A stretch of DNA of 64,000 nt, from the NCBI GenBank assembly GCA_964458605.1, contig CAYWLS010000025.1, positions 1 to 64,000 of the forward strand, in the 5' to 3' direction. The notes beneath the pieces are model-generated. The model saw nothing but the letters and a program-made list of their open reading frames with translations, was not told the origin of the DNA and ran no database searches. Positions 33,912 through 43,185 of this stretch are shown piece by piece. Both the position numbers and the translations under genes were made by a program. The stretch's first letter is position 1; every line of letters starts with the position of its first letter. This DNA is from JBBSNV01 sp964458605. Its GTDB lineage: Bacteria; Pseudomonadota; Alphaproteobacteria; Reyranellales; JAQSWP01.

Positions 33912-35450
33912 ATGGACAAGTCACTGATCGACGAACTGGAGCAACGCCGCAAGAAGGGTCGCGAGCGGGGCCTGGTCAACAAGAAGAATTCCCAGTCGCA
34001 GCGCGCCGAGAAACTGTCGGCCCGCGAGCGCATCGAAATCCTGCTCGACCCGGGCTCGTTTCAGGAAATCGGCGTGCTGGCGCGCAGCCAGCATCCTGAC
34101 CTTTACGACCGCTCGCCGGCCGACGGCCTGATTGCCGGCTCCGGCACCATCGATGGCCGCGTCGTCTATGTCAGCTCCGACGATCCCACCGTCCTGGCCG
34201 GCACGCGCGGGCGCGTTGGCGAGGCCAAGACCGCGCGCGTGCGCGAACTGGCCGACCGCCACCGCAAGCCCTATATCGCCCTGATGGAGGCCGGCGCCGG
34301 CCGTTTCCAGGAGATCAACGGCGCCACCGCGGCGGGCGTGGGCAACCGTTTCCGCGAACATTTCCGGCTGTCCGGCCGGGTGCCGACCATCGCCTGCTTC
34401 ATGGGCGCCTGCTTCGGCGGTCCCTCCTTCACCGGCCAGCAATCCGACTTCATCACCATCGTCGACGGTACCGGCTTCATGGGCATGTCCGGCCCGCCGG
34501 TGGTCAAGGTCGGCATCGGCCTCGATGTCACCCGCGAAGACATCGGCTCGGGCCAGCTCAGCGCCGCGGTGACCGGCCAGGCCGACCATCTGGGCGCCAA
34601 CGAAAAGGATTCGCTGCTGGCGATCCGCAAATATCTCTCCTTCATGCCGTCGAGCTGCTACGAACTGCCGCCGGTGGCCGAGCCCCGTCCCGCGCCGGTC
34701 GACACCCCCGAGGGCAAGGAAAAGATCGATTCGCTGGTGTCCGAGAATCACCGCCGCGGCTACAACATGCAGGCGCTGGTGGAGATGATGGTCGACGGCG
34801 GCGAGCTGTTCGTCTATCGCCCGCTCTACGGCCGCAACCTGCTGACCGCCTTCGCCCGCATCAAGGGCCGGCCGGTCGGCTTCGTCGCCAACAACCCGAT
34901 GCACCTGGCGGGCGCGCTGAACCACGAAGCCGGCGGCAAGGCGCGCAAGTTCATCGATCTGTGCGACGCTTACCACATCCCGCTGATCTTCCTGTGCGAC
35001 ACGCCAGGCTTCCTGGTCGGTCCGGACATGGAAAAGCAGCGCATGGTGAGCCTGGCCTCGCGCATGTTGAATTCGGTGATCGGCGCCACCGTGCCGAAGA
35101 TCACCATCGTGGTGCGCAAGGCGATCGGCCTGGCCTATATCGCCATGGGCGGCAAGACCATGAACCCGGACGCCATCGTCGGCTGGCCGACCTCGTTCTT
35201 CGACGCGATGGGCCCGGCGGCCGGCGTCGAGCTGGTGCATGGCCGCAAGATCAAGGAATCGGCCGACCCCGAAAAGCTGCGCGCCGAGCTGATGCAGAAG
35301 GTGCTCGAGGAAGGCAACGGCTACCTGGCCGCCGAGCGCGGCCTGCTGGACGACATCATCCGGCCGGCCGAGACGCGCGACCTGATCATCTCCGTGCTGG
35401 AGCGCCATCCCGGCGACGCGCCGGAATTCAAGCATCGCGTCGATCCCTGA
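33912..35450 (+). CDS. Biotin-dependent acyl-CoA carboxyltransferase (PccB/MmdA-type)
   Basis: A 512-residue carboxyltransferase of the propionyl-CoA carboxylase beta / methylmalonyl-CoA decarboxylase alpha family, with two crotonase-like halves. Signature pieces are KLSARERIEILLDPGSF at 34-50, the first oxyanion region around MGACFGGPSFTGQQSDF, and the second-half GFLVGPDMEK with RKAIGLAYIAMGG. It moves CO2 between biotin and an acyl-CoA. The only biotin carrier seen is the 72-residue protein at 43503, and no biotin carboxylase lies in the window, so a decarboxylase/transcarboxylase role or a partner elsewhere must be considered. ATG 33912 follows GGAAGAAAGCA. It leads a unit with the FAD enzyme (25 bp gap). 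Confidence 0.88.
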   Translation: MDKSLIDELEQRRKKGRERGLVNKKNSQSQRAEKLSARERIEILLDPGSFQEIGVLARSQHPDLYDRSPADGLIAGSGTIDGRVVYVSSDDPTVLAGTRGRVGEAKTARVRELADRHRKPYIALMEAGAGRFQEINGATAAGVGNRFREHFRLSGRVPTIACFMGACFGGPSFTGQQSDFITIVDGTGFMGMSGPPVVKVGIGLDVTREDIGSGQLSAAVTGQADHLGANEKDSLLAIRKYLSFMPSSCYELPPVAEPRPAPVDTPEGKEKIDSLVSENHRRGYNMQALVEMMVDGGELFVYRPLYGRNLLTAFARIKGRPVGFVANNPMHLAGALNHEAGGKARKFIDLCDAYHIPLIFLCDTPGFLVGPDMEKQRMVSLASRMLNSVIGATVPKITIVVRKAIGLAYIAMGGKTMNPDAIVGWPTSFFDAMGPAAGVELVHGRKIKESADPEKLRAELMQKVLEEGNGYLAAERGLLDDIIRPAETRDLIISVLERHPGDAPEFKHRVDP

Positions 35451-35475
35451 TCCCATAGCGTTACGGATAGTACCA

Positions 35476-37047
35476 ATGTCGCAGTGGGATCGCGTCACCG
35501 ACGTCATCGTCGTGGGTTTTGGCGCTGCCGGCGGTGTCGCCGCCATTGAAAGCCACGATGCCGGGGCGAAGACCCTGGTGCTGGAAAAAATGCCCGATCC
35601 GGGCGGCCTGTCGGCGGTTTCCGCCGGCGGCATCCGGGTCTGCTTCGATGTCGAGCAGGGCTACCAGTACCTGCTCGCCACCAGCGGCGGGCGCACGCCC
35701 GACAACATCATGCGCGCCCTGGCCGAGGGCATGTTCCAGGTGCCCGACTACGTGCGGCGACTGGCCAAGACCAATGGGGCGGAAGTCACCGTCACGCCGG
35801 CGCTGGGCAACTATCCCTTCCCGGGCTACGAGTCGCTGGCCTATTGCCAGATCGCCCGCGTGCCCTCGCTGGACGGCGCCAAAGGCTATCGCGCCATCCG
35901 CGGCATCAAGGAAGGCACCAAGCTGTTCAAGGTGCTGGAAGACAACGTCGTCGCGCGCAACATTCCGGTGCTTTACAACGCCACGGCCGACCGGCTGATC
36001 CGCGACAGGGATGGGGTGATCGTCGGCCTGGCCGCCACCATCGACGGCAAGGCCGAGCGCATCCGGGCGCGCAAGGCGGTGATCCTGGCCTGCGGCGGCT
36101 ACGAGCACAGCGAGGAGATGAAGCGCCAGTATTTCCAGGCGCAGCCGGTGCTGACCGGCTCGTTCGTCGGCAATACCGGCGACGGCATCCGCATGGCCCA
36201 GGAAGTGGGCGCCGATCTGTGGCACATGTGGCACTACCACGGCCCCTACGGCATGAAACATCCCGACCCGAACTTCCCGCTCGCCTTCTACATGAAGGCG
36301 GTGCCGATGTGGACGCCGGGCCGGCTCGACCAGGTGTCCGATCTGGGCGTCACCGATGCCGCCGGCAAGCCGGTGTCGCAGAAGGCGCTGGCGCGCATGG
36401 CCTGGATCGTGGTCGACCAGAACGGCCGCCGTTTCATGGACGAATACCCGCCCTATCCGGGCGATACCGGCGTGCGGCCGTTCGATGCCTACGATTTCAA
36501 GCAGCAGAAATTCCCGCGCATCCCCGGCTTCGTCGTGTTCGACGAGGACGGACGCAAGATGTATCCGATCGCCCGCGCCATCTCCAACAGCCGCGACTAC
36601 GACTACCAGTGGAGCGCGGACAACCTGAAGGAAGTCGAGCTGGGCATCCTGCACCGCGCCGACAGCGTGGCCGAACTGGCCAAGAGCATGGGCGTGCCGC
36701 AGAAGGCGCTCGACAAGACCCTGGCCGAGTGGAACGCCAACTGCGCGCAGGGCAACGACCCAGATTTCGGCCGACAGCCCGACAGCATGGTGCCGATCAG
36801 GACGCCGCCGTTCTATTGGGGCCATGTCTACCCGGTGGTGATCAACACCCAGGGCGGCCCGGTGCACAACGTGCACCAGCAGATCCTCAATCCGTTCGGC
36901 GAGGCGATCCCCCGCCTCTACTCGGCGGGCGAACTGGGCAGCAAATTCGGCCACGTCTATATGGGCGGCGGCAATCTGGCCGAATGCTTCGTTGGCGGCT
37001 GGACCGCCGGCCGCAACGCAGCGGCGCTGCCGTCGCTGGCCGACTGA
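35476..37047 (+). CDS. FAD-dependent oxidoreductase, fumarate reductase/3-ketosteroid dehydrogenase family
   Basis: A 523-residue flavoprotein. The dinucleotide fold begins at residue 10 (VIVVGFGAAGGVAA), with LEKMPDPGGLSAVSAGG next and the C-terminal FAD-capping block LYSAGELGS...MGGGNLAECFVGG. The middle domain resembles the substrate cap of flavocytochrome-c fumarate reductases, urocanate reductase and ketosteroid dehydrogenases. There is no signal peptide or heme motif, so it is cytoplasmic and probably reduces or desaturates an alpha,beta position of an acid or CoA ester. It follows the carboxyltransferase by 25 bp, with a GntR gene 116 bp behind it. Confidence 0.82.
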   Translation: MSQWDRVTDVIVVGFGAAGGVAAIESHDAGAKTLVLEKMPDPGGLSAVSAGGIRVCFDVEQGYQYLLATSGGRTPDNIMRALAEGMFQVPDYVRRLAKTNGAEVTVTPALGNYPFPGYESLAYCQIARVPSLDGAKGYRAIRGIKEGTKLFKVLEDNVVARNIPVLYNATADRLIRDRDGVIVGLAATIDGKAERIRARKAVILACGGYEHSEEMKRQYFQAQPVLTGSFVGNTGDGIRMAQEVGADLWHMWHYHGPYGMKHPDPNFPLAFYMKAVPMWTPGRLDQVSDLGVTDAAGKPVSQKALARMAWIVVDQNGRRFMDEYPPYPGDTGVRPFDAYDFKQQKFPRIPGFVVFDEDGRKMYPIARAISNSRDYDYQWSADNLKEVELGILHRADSVAELAKSMGVPQKALDKTLAEWNANCAQGNDPDFGRQPDSMVPIRTPPFYWGHVYPVVINTQGGPVHNVHQQILNPFGEAIPRLYSAGELGSKFGHVYMGGGNLAECFVGGWTAGRNAAALPSLAD

Positions 37048-37163
37048 GCAGACAGGCAGAATGCCGGGGCCCGGCCAGCCCGGGGCACCGGCTATCCGAT
37101 CGTCCGGTCGCATCACAGTCGGCGATTGTGTATGGTGCCTGCGGCAACCGTTGCAGGAACCGC

Positions 37164-37985
37164 TTGTTCGCTCCCGTCAAAGCCCGTCGCATTTTCGAAG
37201 AGGTCGTGGCCCAAATCCGCGAGCAGATCGTGTCGGGCCAGCTCAAGCCGGGCGACAAGCTGCCCGCCGAGCGCGACCTGGCGCTGCAGTTCGACGTCAG
37301 CCGCAATGCGGTACGCGAGGCGCTGCGGGTGCTGGAGATCGCCGGCACCGTCAAGCTGCGCAAGGGCGTGAGCGGCGGCGCCTTCATCACCGCCAGCGAC
37401 CCCAAGGTGATCGCCGCTTCCCTGCAGGACATGCTGCATCTGGGCCGCATCACCGCCCACCAGCTCACCGAAGCGCGCATCTGGATCGAATCGGTGATCG
37501 CCCGCATCGTCTGCCAGACCGGCAGCGCCGAGGATTTCGACCGGCTCGACGCCAACATCGCGCGCGCCCGGCGCCTGCTGCTGCAGGGTCGTCAGCGCGA
37601 GCGGGTCGAGGTCAATATCGAGTTCCACAACCTGATGGCCCAGGCGACGCGCAATCCGGTGCTGATCCTGAACATGGCGATGCTGATGGACATCATGCGC
37701 TATTTCGCCAGCCGCATCGATCCGGGCGACGGCGAGGTGATCCACGAATCGCGCCAGCGCCTGATGAAGCACCTGCGCAGCCGCGATCCCGACGCCGCCG
37801 TGGCCGAAATGACGGCGATGCTCAAGCTGGTGACCAGCCGTTACGAGAATCTCAAGCCCTTTGCCGAACCGCCGGCCGCGGCAGCGCTGCGGCGGGGCGC
37901 GGCGACCAAGGTCCGCGCCAAGCCGCCGGCACGCGGCAGGAGCGTCAGCCCCCGCCGTCCACCTCGATCACGGTCCCGGTCGTGA
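37164..37985 (+). CDS. GntR-family regulator, FadR/FCD subgroup
   Basis: A 273-residue regulator with an N-terminal winged helix (RRIFEEVVAQIREQIVSGQL...LPAERDLALQFDVSRNAVRE, about residues 6-70) and an all-helical FCD ligand domain with likely metal-binding His/Asp residues. It starts at a TTG (37164), chosen because CAGGAACCGC is correctly spaced, and because the paralogue at 38721-39479 aligns from exactly this point (MNFAPIKTRRVFEE versus LFAPVKARRIFEE). The C-terminus carries an odd Arg/Pro/Ser tail (RGRSVSPRRPPRSRSRS) overlapping the convergent SDR gene by 41 bp. It likely controls the carboxyltransferase/FAD unit or the long operon with an acyl-CoA as effector. Confidence 0.82.
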   Translation: MFAPVKARRIFEEVVAQIREQIVSGQLKPGDKLPAERDLALQFDVSRNAVREALRVLEIAGTVKLRKGVSGGAFITASDPKVIAASLQDMLHLGRITAHQLTEARIWIESVIARIVCQTGSAEDFDRLDANIARARRLLLQGRQRERVEVNIEFHNLMAQATRNPVLILNMAMLMDIMRYFASRIDPGDGEVIHESRQRLMKHLRSRDPDAAVAEMTAMLKLVTSRYENLKPFAEPPAAAALRRGAATKVRAKPPARGRSVSPRRPPRSRSRS

Positions 37986-38703
37986 AGCCGGCGCGGTCGG
38001 ACACGGCATAGAGCACCGCCGCCGACACCTGCTCCGCCGTGCCCAGCCGGCCCATGTAGTTCGACCCCTGGATCGCCTTGTCCGACGCGCCCTGGTCGAA
38101 CTTGTTGCGGTCGTTGGTCGAGTTGCGGATCGCCGCCAGGCGCGGCGAATCGATCACTCCCGGCGACACGGCGACGACGCGGATGCCGTCCTTGCCGTAG
38201 GTCATGGCCAGGCCCTTGGTCAGCAGGTTGAGCGCCGCATTGGCCGAGCAGCCCGGCAGATGCACGTCGCGCGGCGCCCGCCCGCCCTTGCCGGTGACGT
38301 TGACGATCACGCCGCCCTTCTGCTTGCGCATCTGCGGCAGCACGGCGCGGGCGGTGCGCATGTAGCCGAGCTGCTTGGTCTGCAGAACCTTGATCCAGAT
38401 GTCGTCGTCCAGGGTCAGGAAATCGCCGAACAGCGACAGCGACGTCGAGTTCACCAGGATGTCGATGCGGCCGGCTTCGGCCACGATCCTGGCCGCGGCC
38501 GCGTCGACCGATTTGCGATCGGTGATATCGACCGCCAGCGGCTTGAGCTTGCCTTCCTTGCCCAATGCCTCGAGCTTCTTGGCGTCGCGCCCGGAGGCAT
38601 AGACGGTGGCGCCCTTGGCCGCCAGGTCAAGGCAGACCTGCCGGCCCAACGTGCCGGTCGCGCCCAGCACCCAGGCGACTTTGCCGTTGAATTCCATGTT
38701 CAT
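37945..38703 (-). CDS. SDR-fold protein lacking the catalytic Tyr and Lys
   Basis: A 252-residue Rossmann-fold protein of the SDR family. The cofactor loop LGATGTLG (13-20) and C-terminal TGTVIEVDGGG are normal. The NNAG motif is NSTS at 85-88, the Ser region is VTGKGG, and the YxxxK position reads GCSAN (Gly151, Asn155). It is therefore unlikely to be a standard dehydrogenase; it may bind NAD(P) and act as a non-redox enzyme or sensor. Start ATG 38703 (MNMEF) follows AAAGGACG. It lies 17 bp after the GntR gene on the same strand, so regulator and SDR form a pair. Confidence 0.75.
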   Translation of the reverse strand: MNMEFNGKVAWVLGATGTLGRQVCLDLAAKGATVYASGRDAKKLEALGKEGKLKPLAVDITDRKSVDAAAARIVAEAGRIDILVNSTSLSLFGDFLTLDDDIWIKVLQTKQLGYMRTARAVLPQMRKQKGGVIVNVTGKGGRAPRDVHLPGCSANAALNLLTKGLAMTYGKDGIRVVAVSPGVIDSPRLAAIRNSTNDRNKFDQGASDKAIQGSNYMGRLGTAEQVSAAVLYAVSDRAGFTTGTVIEVDGGG

Positions 38704-38720
38704 CGTCCTTTCGGGAAAAA

Positions 38721-39479
38721 CTACGCGCCGACCGGATAGGCTTCGGGCCGGCCGCCATTTTTGTCTCGTTTCAGCCGTTCCGCGGCCAGGGTGTAGTAGC
38801 GCTTCTGCAGCCGCAGCAGCAACTCTTCCATCGCTTCGACCGCGGCCTGTTCGTCGCGCCGGCGCAGCAGCTTCAGCAGCCGCCGGCGCCATTCGATATG
38901 GTACTCGTCGGTGTCAGGCTCGGCGCTGCGCGCGAAGTGCGTGGTCAGATCCATCAGCATCTGCATGTTGAGGATCAACACCGGGTTCTGGGTGGCGCGC
39001 GCCAGGATGTTGTGGAAGTCGATATTGACCGCCACCTTCTCGCGCAGCCGGCCCGCCTTGAGCAATTCGACGCCGAGTTCGATATTGGCCTCGAGCGCGG
39101 CAAAGTCCGCCTCCGTCGCCCGCTGGCAAACGACCCGCGTCACGATCGATTCGATCCATAGCCGCGCCTCGGTGAGGTGCTCCAGCGTGATGCGGCCGAG
39201 ATGCAGCAGATCGAGCATCGAATCGGCGATCAGGCGCGAGTCGATCTCGCGCACGAAGGCGCCGCCCTTGGCGCCTTTCTGCAATTCGATGAAGCCAGCC
39301 ACCTCGAGCGTGCGCAGAGCCTCGCGTATGGCGTTGCGGCTGACCTGGAACTGGCGCGCCAGTTCGCGCTCGGCCGGCAGCTTGTCGCCCGGCCGCAAGA
39401 CGCCGCTACGCACCTGTTCGCGGAACTGGTCGATGACCTCCTCGAACACGCGGCGGGTCTTGATCGGCGCGAAATTCAT
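38721..39479 (-). CDS. GntR-family regulator, FadR/FCD subgroup, second paralogue
   Basis: A 252-residue paralogue of the regulator at 37164-37985. The winged-helix domain (RRVFEEVIDQFREQVRSGVL, LPAERELARQFQVSRNAIRE) is very similar, and the FCD domain shares LHLGRIT, TEARLWIES and FHN.LARATQNPVLILNM. It heads a unit with the catalytically degenerate SDR (17 bp downstream). The near identity of the recognition helices suggests that the two regulators may share or compete for operators while sensing different acyl-CoA or acid effectors. Start ATG 39479. Confidence 0.88.
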   Translation of the reverse strand: MNFAPIKTRRVFEEVIDQFREQVRSGVLRPGDKLPAERELARQFQVSRNAIREALRTLEVAGFIELQKGAKGGAFVREIDSRLIADSMLDLLHLGRITLEHLTEARLWIESIVTRVVCQRATEADFAALEANIELGVELLKAGRLREKVAVNIDFHNILARATQNPVLILNMQMLMDLTTHFARSAEPDTDEYHIEWRRRLLKLLRRRDEQAAVEAMEELLLRLQKRYYTLAAERLKRDKNGGRPEAYPVGA

Positions 39480-39538
39480 CCTCGTCCCCCGTTGCGGCGG
39501 ACGGCACTATAGCAAGCGCCGCCCGCCGACCGGGAATT

Positions 39539-40708
39539 TTAGCGCTGCAGGGTCGAGTCGAACTCGCCGCCCATCTGCGACTGGCCGACGATCTGCGCCG
39601 TCTTGTCGTGGCCCGCGTGCAGGATATGGGTCTGCAGGTCGCGGATCATGCGACCCAGCGGGAACTCTTCGAACAGCGCGGTCGAGCCGGCACCCTCGGT
39701 GATGGAGCGGGCCAGATTGAGCGCGGTGTGCGCAGCGGTGTACTTGGCGCTCATCGACAGCAATTCGGCCTCGACCACCGATTTGGTCTTCCACGCGCGG
39801 ATGGCGTCGTGGAACAGCGACTGGGCGGCGTTGAGCTGGATCTTCATCTCGCCGGTACGCATCAGGATGATCGGATCCTTGGCCTTGCCCTTCTTCTGGG
39901 CATAGTCGCGATACCATTCGAACATGCCCTCGGCGGTGCCGAGATAGTTGGCGGTGAAGCCCAGATGATACTTGCCCTGCCAGCGCATGCGCGGATAGTC
40001 GCCCGGTCCGCCCAGCACGTCTTCCTTCTTGACCTTGACGTTGTCGAGATAGATCACCGGGCTGGCAGCGCCGCGCATGCCCAGCGGACGGTACCACTCG
40101 TTGTCGATACGCACGCCTTCCTGCTTGGTCTCGATGATCGTCATCAGATGGTTCTTCTGATAGTCGTTCACCCCTTCGACCGAGGCGAAGATCACCGCGA
40201 AGTCCATGGTCGGGCCGTTGGTGGCGTAATTCTTCACGCCGTTGATGATGTAGCCGCCCTTGCCGTCCGGCTTGGCCGTGGTGCTCATGATGTACATGTG
40301 CTTGCGGGTCGGCTCGGAGCCGACGAACGACGCCAGCATCGGCCGCTTCAGGCCCGGCTTGACGTATTTCTCCTTCTGGTAGTCGGTGCCCATGGCATCG
40401 AGAATCCAGGCGGTGTGGTTGTTGACCTGCAGGCAGTGCGCGGTCGAGGAGCAGCCGCGCGCGGTGACGCGGATCGCCTGCAGGTAGGTGGCCGGGTCCT
40501 CGGTGTCGAGGTTGGAGCCCATGCCGCCGGTTTCCTTGGTCACGGCGCAGGTCAGCCAGCCGGCCTTGAACAGATCGTTGATGTTCTCGGTCGGCATGCT
40601 GGCGGTGCGGTCGTATTCCGGCGCACGGCTGCGGAAGGTGGTGACGGATTGTTCCGCCAGGGCCTGGATCTTGTCGCTCTTCAAAGCGACTTCGGGATCG
40701 ACGAACAT
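39539..40708 (-). CDS. Acyl-CoA dehydrogenase-superfamily flavoprotein, DszC/HpaH-like (divergent copy)
   Basis: A 389-residue member of the acyl-CoA dehydrogenase superfamily. The N-terminal SMPTENINDLFKAGWL, ARGCSSTAHCLQVNNHTAW and GAASPVIYLDNVKV blocks fit, and the C-terminal LFEEFPLGRMIRDLQTHILH is the type-2 (monooxygenase-like) ending without the YEGT Glu. It is clearly related to, but more distant from, the copies at 23564 and 46874. Start ATG 40708 follows GGAAAGGAAGCTCCGA. It is 33 bp after an acyl-CoA ligase on the same strand and ends 59 bp from the GntR gene. Confidence 0.8.
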   Translation of the reverse strand: MFVDPEVALKSDKIQALAEQSVTTFRSRAPEYDRTASMPTENINDLFKAGWLTCAVTKETGGMGSNLDTEDPATYLQAIRVTARGCSSTAHCLQVNNHTAWILDAMGTDYQKEKYVKPGLKRPMLASFVGSEPTRKHMYIMSTTAKPDGKGGYIINGVKNYATNGPTMDFAVIFASVEGVNDYQKNHLMTIIETKQEGVRIDNEWYRPLGMRGAASPVIYLDNVKVKKEDVLGGPGDYPRMRWQGKYHLGFTANYLGTAEGMFEWYRDYAQKKGKAKDPIILMRTGEMKIQLNAAQSLFHDAIRAWKTKSVVEAELLSMSAKYTAAHTALNLARSITEGAGSTALFEEFPLGRMIRDLQTHILHAGHDKTAQIVGQSQMGGEFDSTLQR

Positions 40709-40741
40709 TCGGAGCTTCCTTTCCTGCTCGGTGGTTTTGCG

Positions 40742-42418
40742 TTACTGCGCTGCTGCGGTAGCCCGCTCGGGCTGTACCTTCAGACGCGCCATTTCCTTCA
40801 TTTCCAGTTTCTTGATCTTGCCCGTGCTGGTGAACGGGAATTCGCTGACGATCTCTACATGGCGCGGCACCTTGTAGCCGGCGATGCTGTCCTTGCAGCG
40901 CGCGATGATGTCCTCGGGCGATGGCGTCTCGCCATCCTTGGGCTGGATATAGGCATAGGCCACCTCGCCCAGCCGCGGATCGGGCACGCCGACCACCACC
41001 GCCTGCTTGACGCCGGGACAGGACAGCAGGAACTCCTCGATCTCCTGCGTCGCCACGTTGAAGCCGCCGGGCTTGATCATCTCCTTGACCCGGCCGCGGA
41101 AGACCACGTAGCCGTCCTCGGTCAACTCGCCCAGGTCGCCGGTGTGCAGCCAGCCGCGCGCATCGAACGCCTTGGCGTTCTCCTCCGGCTTCTTGTAGTA
41201 GCCGGCCATCACCGTATAGCCCTCGATGCACATCTCGCCGGTGCGGCCCGGCGGCAGCTCCTCGCCGCTGTCGACGTCGACGACATGCACCGTGACGCCG
41301 CGCACCGGCTTGCCGTTGGTGCGCAGCTTCAGCTCCAGCGGCTCGTGCCAGAACGAGCGGCAGATCGCGTTGGAGGTCTCCGACATGCCGTAGACATTGG
41401 TGAATTCGCCGGCACCCAATTCCTCCACCACGAAGCGGAAGGATTCGCCGGACAGCGGCCCGCCGGTGCCGGTGCGCAGGCTCGACAGGTCGTGCTGCTT
41501 GCGATCCCGATATTCGCGCAAATCGTGCACGATGGCGTCGACGAAGAAGGAAAAGGTGATCTTCTCCTGCTCGATCGTCTGGCAGAACTTGCGGGCATCG
41601 AAGCGATCGATGATCACCATGGCCGCACCGCACAGCAGGGTCGACAGCGTGTAGGACGTGCCGGTGGCGCTGAACAGCGGCACCGCGGTCAGGTAGCGGT
41701 CCGCCGCAGTCATGTTGAAGCGTTCGATGGTGTTGTAGTTGTTCTGCAGGATCGGTCCGTGCCGCACCATCGCGCCCTTGGGAAACGAGGTGGTGCCCGA
41801 GGTGTAGAGGATCTGCGCCACGTCCTGCGGCCTGACCTGCGCCTTGCACTCGTCCAGCAGCTTTTCCTCGGCCGCACCCCCCAGGGTTTCGACCTCGGCA
41901 AAGGGCGTCATGCAGGCGGGGATGCCCGCACCGCGGCCGATCACCGCGCGCAGTTGCGGCAGTTCCTTGACCGCCCAGGCGCCGCGCTGCTGGCGGCGGA
42001 AGTCCGGCGCGATGCGCTCCAATATGTCGAGATAGCTGACATTGGCGAAGCCTTCGTCGACGATCAAGAACTTGCTGTCCGACTGGCCCAGCACATAACC
42101 GACATCGTTGTCGCGGAACCGCGTGTTGATCGGCACCAACACCGCCCCCAGATAGGGCACCGCCCAGCGCGCCACCACCCAGTCGATGCAGTCGGGCATC
42201 CACAGCGACACGTGATCGCCCGGCCGCACGCCCAGCGTCACCAGCCCGCGCGCGAAACGGCGGATGCGCCCGGCCAACTGGCGATAGTTCAGTCGCGTGG
42301 CGCCGAACACCACCGCTTCGTTGTCGGGGTTGGTCGCTGCCGCCCAATCGACGGCCTCGGCGAAGGTCTTGTCGACCCAGCGGATCGGCCCGGCGCTGAC
42401 GGCTTCGGCTGCGCTCAT
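40742..42418 (-). CDS. Acyl-CoA synthetase (AMP-forming), fourth ligase
   Basis: A 558-residue adenylate-forming ligase, from a different branch from the other ligases in the window. The P-loop is YTSGTTSFPKGAM, the adenine motif YGMSETSN, the hinge TGDLGELTEDG, and the catalytic Lys lies in STGKIKKLEMKE. The C-terminal half is typical of medium/long-chain or feruloyl-type ligases. Start ATG 42418 overlaps the stop of the SDR gene by 4 bp (ATGA); the in-frame extension upstream is shadow of that SDR. SDR, ligase and DszC-like enzyme form a three-gene unit. Confidence 0.86.
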   Translation of the reverse strand: MSAAEAVSAGPIRWVDKTFAEAVDWAAATNPDNEAVVFGATRLNYRQLAGRIRRFARGLVTLGVRPGDHVSLWMPDCIDWVVARWAVPYLGAVLVPINTRFRDNDVGYVLGQSDSKFLIVDEGFANVSYLDILERIAPDFRRQQRGAWAVKELPQLRAVIGRGAGIPACMTPFAEVETLGGAAEEKLLDECKAQVRPQDVAQILYTSGTTSFPKGAMVRHGPILQNNYNTIERFNMTAADRYLTAVPLFSATGTSYTLSTLLCGAAMVIIDRFDARKFCQTIEQEKITFSFFVDAIVHDLREYRDRKQHDLSSLRTGTGGPLSGESFRFVVEELGAGEFTNVYGMSETSNAICRSFWHEPLELKLRTNGKPVRGVTVHVVDVDSGEELPPGRTGEMCIEGYTVMAGYYKKPEENAKAFDARGWLHTGDLGELTEDGYVVFRGRVKEMIKPGGFNVATQEIEEFLLSCPGVKQAVVVGVPDPRLGEVAYAYIQPKDGETPSPEDIIARCKDSIAGYKVPRHVEIVSEFPFTSTGKIKKLEMKEMARLKVQPERATAAAQ

Positions 42419-43185
42419 CGCCGGGTCTCCGGCCCGCCGCGCACATAGATGATCTGGCCGGAGACGTAGGACGCCTCCTCGCTGCACAGGAAGCAGATCA
42501 CGTTGGAGATGTCGCGCGGCACGCCGACACGCCCGATGGGAATCGATTTGGCGCGGGCCGCCTTGTAGTCCTCGGGATCCTGGCCCAGCCGGCGCGCGGT
42601 CTTGCGCGTCATCTCGGTGTCGACGAATCCCGGCGCCACGCAGTTGACGTTGATGTTGAACGGCCCCAGTTCGATCGACAGGGTGCGGGTCATGCCCTGG
42701 ATCGCCGCCTTGGCGGCCGAGTAGTTGAACTGCCCGCGATTGCCCAGCGCGGCGGTCGAGGACAGGCTGACGATCTTGCCGAAGCGCTGCTGCACCATGT
42801 ATTTCTGCGCGAACTTGGTGCACAGGAAATTGCCCTTCAGATGCACCGCCATGACCTGGTCCCAGTCTTCCTCGGTCATCTTGTGCACCAAGTTGTCGCG
42901 CGTGATGCCGGCATTGTTGACCAGCATGTGCACGCCGCCGAAGCGCTTGGCCGCCTCCTCGATCGCCGCCTCGGTGGCGCGCCCATCGGTGATGTCGACC
43001 GTCGCGCCCCAGGCCTCGACGCCGTGCTCGGCGGCGATCTGCTTCGCCGTCTCGTCGACCGCCTTGTCGAGATCGAACAGCACCACCTTGGCGCCGCCCT
43101 CGGCAAACAGCGCCGCAGCGTCCGCGCCGATGCCGCGCGCCGCACCCGTGACCACGGCCACCCGGCCGTCAAATCGCTTGCTCAT
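42415..43185 (-). CDS. FabG-like short-chain dehydrogenase
   Basis: A 256-residue SDR with TGAARGIG at 13-20, VNNAGITRDN near 91, the catalytic set in SLSSTAALGNRGQFNYSAAK, and PGFVDTEMT. It is closest in pattern to 3-oxoacyl-ACP/CoA reductases (FabG, PhaB-like). It begins the three-gene unit that runs into ligase 4 (4-bp overlap) and so may handle the 3-hydroxyacyl-CoA/3-oxoacyl-CoA step of that pathway. The end is short and unusual (YVRGGPETRR), with Arg in place of the Asp of the common VDGG motif. Confidence 0.84.
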   Translation of the reverse strand: MSKRFDGRVAVVTGAARGIGADAAALFAEGGAKVVLFDLDKAVDETAKQIAAEHGVEAWGATVDITDGRATEAAIEEAAKRFGGVHMLVNNAGITRDNLVHKMTEEDWDQVMAVHLKGNFLCTKFAQKYMVQQRFGKIVSLSSTAALGNRGQFNYSAAKAAIQGMTRTLSIELGPFNINVNCVAPGFVDTEMTRKTARRLGQDPEDYKAARAKSIPIGRVGVPRDISNVICFLCSEEASYVSGQIIYVRGGPETRR

